DNA of 5,392 nt, from contig JBEBWZ010000185.1 of NCBI GenBank assembly GCA_040391865.1, forward strand, positions 1 through 5,392. The letters are read 5' to 3'. The position numbers and the translations under genes were made by a program. This document shows positions 1 to 4,315 of this stretch, piece after piece. The notes below the pieces were generated by a model that had not been told where the DNA came from, made no database searches, and saw nothing but the letters and a program-made list of their open reading frames with translations. How positions within the stretch are numbered: the stretch's first letter is position 1; each line of letters starts with the position of its first letter. This stretch comes from Solimonas sp040391865. GTDB taxonomy: Bacteria; Pseudomonadota; Gammaproteobacteria; Nevskiales; Nevskiaceae.

Positions 1-599
1 ACTGGGGAGCGATGACGCGCGCCGCGCTCGTGTCGTCGCTGCTCGGGATCGGGGTGGCTCAACAGGTTGTCGACGTTGGCCATCAGCATGAAGCGGTCTT
101 CGAACGGCAGGTCCAGCCAGCGCATGATGATGAAGATCGGCAGCTTCTGCGCCACATCGACCGCAAAGTCGCAGCGCCCCAGTGGCGTGATCTCGTCCAT
201 CAGCTCGCGCATGATCAGCTGCGCCTGCTGCTCGAATCTCAGCACCGATTTCGGGCTCATCATCGGTGCCAGCAGACGGCGGTATTTCAGGCTTTCCGGC
301 GCATTCACCTCGGTGAATGGCCGTGGCTCGGGACTGGAGACCGAGCGCGGAATCACGTAGGGAAAGGTCGAGAAGATTTCCGGTTTCTGGAAGATCTCGG
401 TGATCAGCTCGCGTCGCGTCGCGATCCAGTGACCGCCGTTGTGCGGTGTGTAGATCAGGTCCGGGCTGTTGCGCAGCCGCAGATAGGTCTGGCGCGGATC
501 GACCTTGAACTGCGGGTCGTTGACGTAATCGAAATCGACGATGCGGTCGGCGGGGACATGCGCCGGAACCGCGGTTGCGGTGCTGCTGGCAGTGCTCAT
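1..599 (-). CDS. Cytochrome P450, P450cam (CYP101)-like, N-terminal part, cut by window edge
   Basis: The first 199 codons of a soluble class I bacterial P450, a haem monooxygenase that would take electrons from a ferredoxin and its reductase (neither is in the window). The N-terminus follows P450cam closely from memory: VPADRIVDFDY (residues 15-25) matches VPEHLVFDFDM, PDLIYTPHNGGHWIATR (46-62) matches PDLVWTRCNGGHWIATR, then IPR (83-85), the B'-C region ending in APE (100-102) and the C helix with YRRLL (106-110), and GRCDF...LPIFIIM (141-159) matches GQCNF...FPIRIFM. There is no signal peptide or membrane anchor. The I helix, ExxR and Cys haem loop lie beyond the left edge. The ATG at 597-599 has AGGAG at 604-608 just upstream. 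At the position of P450cam Tyr96, which contacts camphor, this protein appears to have Glu91, so camphor is unlikely to be the substrate. The last 16 or so codons look atypical and a frameshift near position 45 is possible. The family is secure; the substrate is unknown. Confidence 0.9.
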   Translation of the reverse strand, partial: MSTASSTATAVPAHVPADRIVDFDYVNDPQFKVDPRQTYLRLRNSPDLIYTPHNGGHWIATRRELITEIFQKPEIFSTFPYVIPRSVSSPEPRPFTEVNAPESLKYRRLLAPMMSPKSVLRFEQQAQLIMRELMDEITPLGRCDFAVDVAQKLPIFIIMRWLDLPFEDRFMLMANVDNLLSHPDPEQRRHERGARHRSP

Positions 600-603
600 T
601 TCT

Positions 604-608
604 CTCCT
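604..608 (-). promoter_or_regulatory. Ribosome binding site of the P450 gene
   Basis: On the minus strand the sequence reads GAGGAGAGAA directly before the ATG at 599. The AGGAG core ends four bases before the start codon. This supports the chosen start, since no other ATG lies in frame in the first 110 or so codons. Confidence 0.6.
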
Positions 609-655
609 CGGTCAGCGGGGGCTGTGCGCCGCTGCGGGCGCTCCGTGGATCGGAA

Positions 656-683
656 ATTAAACAGGTGATTAAAAAAATGCAAA
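656..683 (-). promoter_or_regulatory. Candidate sigma70-type promoter of the P450 gene
   Basis: On the minus strand TTTGCA (678-683, 4 of 6 to the -35 consensus) is followed after 16 bases by TTTAAT (656-661, 5 of 6 to the -10 consensus). It lies in an AT-rich patch in an otherwise GC-rich region, with about 50 bases of leader before the P450 ATG. The spacer contains the T tract of the upstream terminator, so the T richness may belong to that element instead. TTTAAT occurs twice here, 12 bases apart (656-661 and 668-673), which could also be a regulator contact. Called by eye only. Confidence 0.35.
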
Positions 684-721
684 CCCGCAGCCGCGACGCC
701 CGCGGTGTGACGGCAGGGTTT
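671..721 (-). terminator. Rho-independent-type terminator after the tetR gene
   Basis: On the minus strand, two bases after the TetR stop codon, AAACCC (716-721) can pair with GGGTTT (681-686). The stem continues after a small internal loop through GCCG (711-714) pairing with CGGC (690-693). The loop is itself GC-rich. The stem is followed by GCA and then seven T residues (671-677). The order of GC-rich stem then T run is right for ending the gntR-tetR transcript and insulating the P450 gene. The internal loop and long apical loop lower the certainty. Confidence 0.5.
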
Positions 722-723
722 CG

Positions 724-1326
724 TTAGGGTTCGCCGGCGATGCAGCGCTGGATCGCCTGGGTCAGATAGCGCACACAGCTGTCGCTATCGCCCTCGGCCA
801 GCGCCTTGATGCCGATCACGCGCTGCATCATCGCGAAGCCCAGCAGGTAGGTGGCGATCAGCGCCGCGCGTTCCTGGGCGTGGGCGCCATGCAGGCGTGC
901 GGCGACACGGTCCACGATCTGCTCGCTGATGATGTCGCGCACGGTCAGTCGTGCGGTATCGCTGCCCGCGGAACGCATCAGCAATTGCAGCGCGCGCTTC
1001 GAGGCCTGCATGCGTTTGCGATCGCGGCTGATGCCGGTGATGGTGAAGCTGGCCCAGCGCTCGGCCAGCTGATCGAGATCGCCTTCGATCATTTCGGCAT
1101 GGCTCAACGCGCGATCGACCACCTGCCGGAACAGCGCCGCCTTGCTGCCGAAGTAGATGTTGATCAAGGCCGGATTGACCTTGGCCGCAGCGGCGATGTC
1201 GCGCATGCCGGCGGCGTCGTAGCCGCGCGCGGCGAACACCCGGGTGGCGGCTTCGACGATCGTTGCCTGGGTGCGTTCGCTCTTGCGCGACGGGGATGCG
1301 CGCGTGGTCTTGCGGGCGACGGCCAT
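724..1326 (-). CDS. TetR/AcrR-family transcriptional regulator
   Basis: A 200-residue one-component repressor, the usual TetR length. After a basic tail (residues 1-18) comes the TetR_N helix-turn-helix: helix 1 at about 20-34 (ATIVEAATRVFAARGY), then MRDIAAAAKVNPALINIYF (41-59) covering the turn and recognition helix, ending in the family-typical YF-x-SK-x-ALF (58-66). The C-terminal half, with LLMRSAGSDTARL at 115-127 and ERAALIATYLLGFAMMQRVIG at 152-172, resembles the TetR_C_16-type ligand-binding and dimer domain. The ligand cannot be inferred. The ATG at 1324-1326 follows the stop codon of the upstream GntR gene by 9 bases and has no clear Shine-Dalgarno sequence, so translation is probably coupled to that gene. 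Likely targets are its own operon, the P450 downstream or the divergent amidohydrolase promoter (inference). Confidence 0.93.
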   Translation of the reverse strand: MAVARKTTRASPSRKSERTQATIVEAATRVFAARGYDAAGMRDIAAAAKVNPALINIYFGSKAALFRQVVDRALSHAEMIEGDLDQLAERWASFTITGISRDRKRMQASKRALQLLMRSAGSDTARLTVRDIISEQIVDRVAARLHGAHAQERAALIATYLLGFAMMQRVIGIKALAEGDSDSCVRYLTQAIQRCIAGEP

Positions 1327-1335
1327 CGGCAGTCT

Positions 1336-2847
1336 TCAGCTGGCGGCGACTGCGGCAGCGGCGGGGCGTGACTCCGGCGTTGCCGACAGTGAGCCGAGGC
1401 CGATGTCGAGCACATGACGCAACCAGCCGATGTGCTCCTGTGCGACCTTCTGTGCCGCAGCTTCGTCGCGGGCGCTGACGGTCTGGCTGAGGCGGAGATG
1501 ACGGTCGCGCAGGGTCTGCGCAATCTCGGCGGGCAGACTGGCCTGCGGCTCTTCGGTCAGCGCAAACAGGATGCGCAGCAGCAGTGACAGCGCGCGGTTG
1601 CGCCCCAGGCCGCTGAGCTGTCCGTGCCAGTCGATGGCCAGTGCGATGACCTCGCTGTCGTCGGCTTCGGCGATCAGCACACCGCTGGCCTGCAGTGCGG
1701 CCATCGCGCGATCGTCGGCGCGCTCGATCGCGAGATGGATCGCGCCGGATTCCAGCGTGTCGCGCACCGTCAGATAGTCGATGGGGCGCAGCTTGGCGCG
1801 TCGCAGATAGCGTTTGGCGGAGGCAATGGTGTGTTCGGCATTGGGCCGCCCGATCATCAGGCCGCCGCCGCGCCCGCGTTGCGGACGCAGGATGCCGTGC
1901 AGTTCGAGCAGACGGATCGCTTCGCGCAGGACCGCGCGGCTGATGCCGAAGCGCTGGATCAGTCCGGCCTCGTCGCCGAGGCGGTCGCTGGGCCAGTCGC
2001 GGGATGCGAGATCGCGGGCGATCACCAGCGCGATCCGTTGCGCAAGCTTGGCATCGCTGCCGCCGCGTGCGGTGGTCAGCCATTCGTCGATCGACGCACG
2101 CTGGCGACGGTCTTCGAGCAGATGTGAAACCTGGAGGCTGCGTTCGGCGAACGCACGCGCGGCCTGACCGGCACCCGGGGTATCGCCGTTGGCAATGGCG
2201 TCGACCAGCGACCGCAGGATGTCGTTGACGCGGCGCATCTCACGGTCACGCAGTGCGGCCGTGCCGAGTTCTGTCGGCAGGATGTCGACGGTCCACTGAT
2301 TCAGTGCCTGGGTGAACAACTGCACCACCGGATTGCCGCCGGACTCGGCGATCGCGCTGGGCAGGGCGAGATGACGGCGGGCGATGTCATGCACGGTCTG
2401 CGAACCGTGATCGAGCTCATCGCTGAGCTGACGCAGTCTCGCGAGACTCGCGGCATCGACGCTGCGGCTGGCCAGCTCCGCCGCGCGCACATCGATCAGG
2501 GCGCGGGCTTCGACGATCTCGGCCCAGCCGATGCTGGAAAACTCCAGATGCGTGGCAATCGCACGCACCGCGGTTTGCGAGGCGGGTGCCGCCACCGACA
2601 GACCGCCGCCGCCGCCGCCGCCGCCGCGGCGCATCACCGCGACACCATGGCCTTCGAGTTCACGGACGGCTTTGCGCAGGGTCTCGCGGCTGACGTTGTA
2701 TTGCGCCATCAGCTGCGTTTCGGTCCCCAGCACGGCGCCCTGCGGCAGTTGGTCGCGCTCGATCCGGTCTTCGATGGCGGCGACCAGTTGGGTTGCGCGC
2801 TTAGGCGCAACGACGGCGGGCTTCCTGCGACGCGCAGTAGAGGTCAT
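1336..2847 (-). CDS. Tandem-duplicated GntR (FadR-type) regulator: wHTH-FCD-wHTH-FCD
   Basis: At 503 residues this is twice the usual size of a FadR/GntR-family regulator (about 220-250). Unit 1 is a winged helix at about 15-86 (SRETLRKAVRELEGHG at 53-68) and an FCD-like helical domain at about 95-245. Unit 2 is a winged helix at about 265-333 (SRAVLREAIRLLELHG at 303-318, exactly 250 residues later) and an FCD domain at about 345-482. The family's D-x3-H start of the FCD metal site is H159/P163 in unit 1, and its later histidines appear as L211 and S237, so unit 1 has lost the site. Unit 2 keeps H408, H450 and H472 but has A404 where Asp is usual, with D406 nearby. The wing of unit 1 carries eight glycines (75-82) from a triplet repeat. 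There is no good Shine-Dalgarno sequence before the ATG. The chain may fold as an intramolecular dimer. It probably binds an acidic metabolite of the local pathway (inference). Confidence 0.9.
   Translation of the reverse strand: MTSTARRRKPAVVAPKRATQLVAAIEDRIERDQLPQGAVLGTETQLMAQYNVSRETLRKAVRELEGHGVAVMRRGGGGGGGGLSVAAPASQTAVRAIATHLEFSSIGWAEIVEARALIDVRAAELASRSVDAASLARLRQLSDELDHGSQTVHDIARRHLALPSAIAESGGNPVVQLFTQALNQWTVDILPTELGTAALRDREMRRVNDILRSLVDAIANGDTPGAGQAARAFAERSLQVSHLLEDRRQRASIDEWLTTARGGSDAKLAQRIALVIARDLASRDWPSDRLGDEAGLIQRFGISRAVLREAIRLLELHGILRPQRGRGGGLMIGRPNAEHTIASAKRYLRRAKLRPIDYLTVRDTLESGAIHLAIERADDRAMAALQASGVLIAEADDSEVIALAIDWHGQLSGLGRNRALSLLLRILFALTEEPQASLPAEIAQTLRDRHLRLSQTVSARDEAAAQKVAQEHIGWLRHVLDIGLGSLSATPESRPAAAAVAAS
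2603..2626. repeat. (CCG)8 trinucleotide repeat inside the gntR wing
   Basis: Eight perfect CCG units in a row, read on the minus strand as seven GGC codons and one GGT (glycines 75-82 of the GntR protein). The second winged helix of the same protein has the normal short wing RGRGGGL (324-330), so the run looks like an expansion of about three codons at this site. A pure triplet run can gain or lose units by replication slippage without breaking the frame. Confidence 0.9.
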
Positions 2848-2853
2848 GGCTGT

Positions 2854-2881
2854 TTTGTAATTGTCTGAAGGAACGTGTCCA
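2854..2881 (-). promoter_or_regulatory. Candidate promoter of gntR-tetR, possibly leaderless
   Basis: On the minus strand TGGACA (2876-2881, 5 of 6 to TTGACA) is followed after 16 bases by TACAAA (2854-2859, 4 of 6 to TATAAT, but lacking the final T). Only six bases then separate it from the ATG at 2847, so transcription would begin at or next to the A of the start codon. That would explain the absence of a Shine-Dalgarno sequence. An alternative is TAGACT further upstream, with no good -35. Called by eye. Confidence 0.35.
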
Positions 2882-2896
2882 GGGCCGCTGGCACGT
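2873..2896. promoter_or_regulatory. Inverted repeat overlapping the gntR -35, possible operator
   Basis: ACGTG (2873-2877) and CCAG (2879-2882) are mirrored by CTGG (2888-2891) and CACGT (2892-2896), with one extra T in the left arm. The right arm also sits in a perfect 8-bp palindrome, GCACGTGC (2891-2898). The left arm overlaps the candidate gntR -35, a place where a bound repressor would block transcription. It could serve autoregulation by GntR or TetR, but no known operator consensus is matched. Confidence 0.3.
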
Positions 2897-2987
2897 GCTC
2901 TGCTCCCGGCGCAGTCTACTGGAGCGGGGCAGAAAACAGGGAGAAATGACGGTTTCCGTGTATCCGGGCCTGGGGCTGCGGGGTGGC

Positions 2988-3016
2988 TTGACGTGCATTT
3001 TTAAATAGCACACTAT
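2988..3016 (+). promoter_or_regulatory. Candidate sigma70-type promoter of the amidohydrolase-phyH genes
   Basis: TTGACG (2988-2993, 5 of 6) is followed after 17 bases by CACTAT (3011-3016, 3 of 6, keeping the important second A and last T). Transcription would begin near 3023, giving a leader of about 96 bases. The spacer is AT-rich, unlike its surroundings. The strong -35 and ideal spacing make this the best candidate for the plus-strand genes. Confidence 0.5.
2993..3011. promoter_or_regulatory. 19-bp palindrome between -35 and -10, probable operator
   Basis: GTGC-AT-TTT-T-AAA-TA-GCAC: 7 of 9 base pairs are symmetric around a central T at 3002. The arms abut the -35 and -10 elements on either side. 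A dimeric regulator bound here would exclude RNA polymerase. The size and half-site spacing suit a GntR or TetR dimer. Which of the two local regulators binds is not shown by the sequence. Confidence 0.45.
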
Positions 3017-3024
3017 CGAATCCA

Positions 3025-3048
3025 GCGTACGCGCGGATGCCATCGCGC
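3025..3048. promoter_or_regulatory. Palindromic elements at the start of the amidohydrolase leader
   Basis: A perfect 8-bp palindrome GCGTACGC (3025-3032) lies just after the predicted transcription start. It is followed at once by a partly symmetric stretch, GCGC-G-GAT-GCC-ATC-GCGC (3031-3048), which could form a small hairpin in the leader RNA. These could be a second operator or a leader structure. Short palindromes are common in GC-rich DNA, so support is modest. Confidence 0.25.
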
Positions 3049-3106
3049 GGCAAGTGGATTTCAAACCCATCGGGAGGTCTCGCCGACACCCCGCAGGCAT
3101 GAGCAA

Positions 3107-3112
3107 GAGGAG
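3107..3112 (+). promoter_or_regulatory. Ribosome binding site of the amidohydrolase
   Basis: GAGGAG lies six bases before the ATG at 3119. This near-consensus Shine-Dalgarno sequence at good spacing settles the start codon over the out-of-frame ATG at 3099. Confidence 0.75.
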
Positions 3113-3118
3113 AGCAGC

Positions 3119-4243
3119 ATGAGTGATTTCGTTTTCAGCATGGATGCGCACGTGATCGAGCCGCGCACCCTGTGGGCCGAGCGTCTGCCGCAGGCGATGA
3201 AGGACCGCGGACCGCGCGGCGAGAAGAAGGACGGCTATCTCAACATCATCTGCGACAACAAGATCGTGCATCGCATGAACATGGGCGACGGCTATCACGG
3301 CCAGGAACGCCATGGCGGCGTGCTGCCGGATCTGGGGCCGCGCCTGAAGGACATGGCGCAGGACGGCATCACCGCCGAGGTGATCTATCCGACCTCCGGC
3401 GGCGTGCCGCTGCTGATCGAGGATCAGCAGCTGAAGATGGAATGCACCCGGATCTACAACGACTGGTGCATCGAAACCTTCAAGGCGCATCCGCATCGTT
3501 TCGTGCCGACCGCGGTGCTGCCGCTGGCCCCGGGCTTCGTCGCCGAAACGGTCGCGGAGCTGGAGCGTTGCATCAAGCTGGGTTATCGCTCGGCACTGGT
3601 GCCCTGCGTGCTGCCGGACGGCTTGAAGTACAACAGCCCTGAACTCGATGCCCTGTGGGCGGTGGCGCAGGAAGCGGAGATTCCCATCTCCTGGCACGTC
3701 GGCACCGGTTCGTCGCCGGTCTACGAGCGGGGTCCCGGGGCGGCGGTGATCAACTATGTCGAGGTCGGCAATTCGGCGCAGCGCGCGGTATTCCAGATGG
3801 TCTGCGGCGGCACCCTGGAGCGCTTCCCGAAACTGCAGATGGTGACGGTGGAAGCCGGTGCGTCGTGGCTGGCCGGTCTCGGCGAGCGCATGGACGAGGT
3901 CTACAACGCGCATCAGTTCTACGTGCGCCCGAAGCTGTCGATGATGCCCAGCGAGTTCGTGAAGCGTCAGGTCAACTGCACCTTCCAGTTCGATCGCGCC
4001 TGCATCCTGACGCGCAGCATCACTGGCGTGAAGCCGTTGATGTGGGCGGCGGACTATCCGCATCTCGAAGGAACGTTCCCGAATTCGCAGAAGGTCATCG
4101 CGGGCATCTTCGACGGCATCGACATCTCGGCCGAAGACCGTGCCGCGATCCTCGGCGGCAATGCGGCCAAGCTGTACAAGCTGGATGTGGCCAAGGCGCA
4201 GGCGGCGGCGATCGCCGATGCGGCCCAGTACGCCGCGGCCTGA
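3119..4243 (+). CDS. Amidohydrolase-family (ACMSD-like, COG2159) metal-dependent hydrolase or decarboxylase
   Basis: A 374-residue cytosolic TIM-barrel enzyme of the Amidohydrolase_2 group (PF04909), which includes ACMSD and related decarboxylases as well as C-C or C-N hydrolases. The N-terminal strand carries D9-A-H11-VIEP, the version of the HxH metal motif with Asp in first place that is common in this group. H193 in SWHVGTGS and D312 in MWAADYPHLEGTFP are at the expected positions of the third and fourth metal ligands. E245 in TVEAGASWL (243-251) is at the position of the family's EsGxgW loop. The length and the closing GGNAAKLYKL (346-355) fit the family; the last 19 residues are an Ala-rich tail. 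It is the first gene of a plus-strand pair with a PhyH dioxygenase, opposite the double GntR regulator. The exact reaction is not readable; decarboxylation or hydrolysis of an oxidised ring-derived acid is a guess from context. Confidence 0.9.
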   Translation: MSDFVFSMDAHVIEPRTLWAERLPQAMKDRGPRGEKKDGYLNIICDNKIVHRMNMGDGYHGQERHGGVLPDLGPRLKDMAQDGITAEVIYPTSGGVPLLIEDQQLKMECTRIYNDWCIETFKAHPHRFVPTAVLPLAPGFVAETVAELERCIKLGYRSALVPCVLPDGLKYNSPELDALWAVAQEAEIPISWHVGTGSSPVYERGPGAAVINYVEVGNSAQRAVFQMVCGGTLERFPKLQMVTVEAGASWLAGLGERMDEVYNAHQFYVRPKLSMMPSEFVKRQVNCTFQFDRACILTRSITGVKPLMWAADYPHLEGTFPNSQKVIAGIFDGIDISAEDRAAILGGNAAKLYKLDVAKAQAAAIADAAQYAAA

Positions 4244-4263
4244 TTCGATCAACAACAGAACCT

Positions 4264-4289
4264 GCGGGCCTGCGACAGCGCAGGCCCGC
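4264..4289 (+). other. Strong intercistronic hairpin without a T run
   Basis: GCGGGCCTGCG (4264-4274) pairs perfectly with CGCAGGCCCGC (4279-4289) around an ACAG tetraloop, 21 bases after the amidohydrolase stop and 26 before the likely phyH start. No T tract follows on either strand, so a classical terminator is unlikely. It may be an RNA processing or 3'-end stabilising structure that sets unequal expression of the two genes, or a partial terminator. Confidence 0.6.
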
Positions 4290-4305
4290 GATGCGAAAGG
4301 ATGAT

Positions 4306-4310
4306 GGAGA
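4306..4310 (+). promoter_or_regulatory. Ribosome binding site deciding the phyH start
   Basis: GGAGA, within the purine run GGAGAGAGA, lies five bases before the ATG at 4316. The earlier in-frame ATGs at 4301 and 4304 have only AAAGG at zero or three bases, too close. The ATG at 4322 would be eleven bases away. The start at 4316 is therefore preferred. Confidence 0.6.
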
Positions 4311-4315
4311 GAGAC

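Noticed and set aside
12..668. A 218-codon plus-strand open frame over the P450
   Set aside because: It is antisense to a reading frame that aligns closely with P450cam and has its own ribosome binding site; no domain is recognisable in it.
785..2083. A 432-codon minus-strand open frame overlapping gntR and tetR
   Set aside because: Its Arg-rich composition is typical of an out-of-frame reading of GC-rich DNA, and both recognised regulators are in other frames.
2946..3008. A 20-codon open frame (starts MTVSVYPGLG) in the divergent promoter region, with a purine-rich stretch before it
   Set aside because: Its end runs through the -35 element and much of the spacer of the plus-strand promoter, the purine stretch is only two bases from the ATG, and no similarity is recognised.
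3099..3122. A seven-codon open frame (MSKRRAA) whose TGA overlaps the amidohydrolase ATG, like a leader peptide
   Set aside because: It has no ribosome binding site at a useful distance, and its AGG-AGA codons are simply the Shine-Dalgarno sequence of the amidohydrolase. Probably coincidence.
2801..4255. A 484-codon open frame on the minus strand across the amidohydrolase gene
   Set aside because: It is a mirror of the strongly GC3-biased plus-strand gene, is rich in His/Arg/Asp in low-complexity mixes, shows no family motif and covers the divergent promoter region. The plus-strand frame has clear metal-site motifs and a ribosome binding site.
4264..4289. Reading the intercistronic hairpin as a rho-independent terminator
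   Set aside because: No T run follows on either strand; GATGCGAAAGG follows on the plus strand and the other side is mixed sequence.
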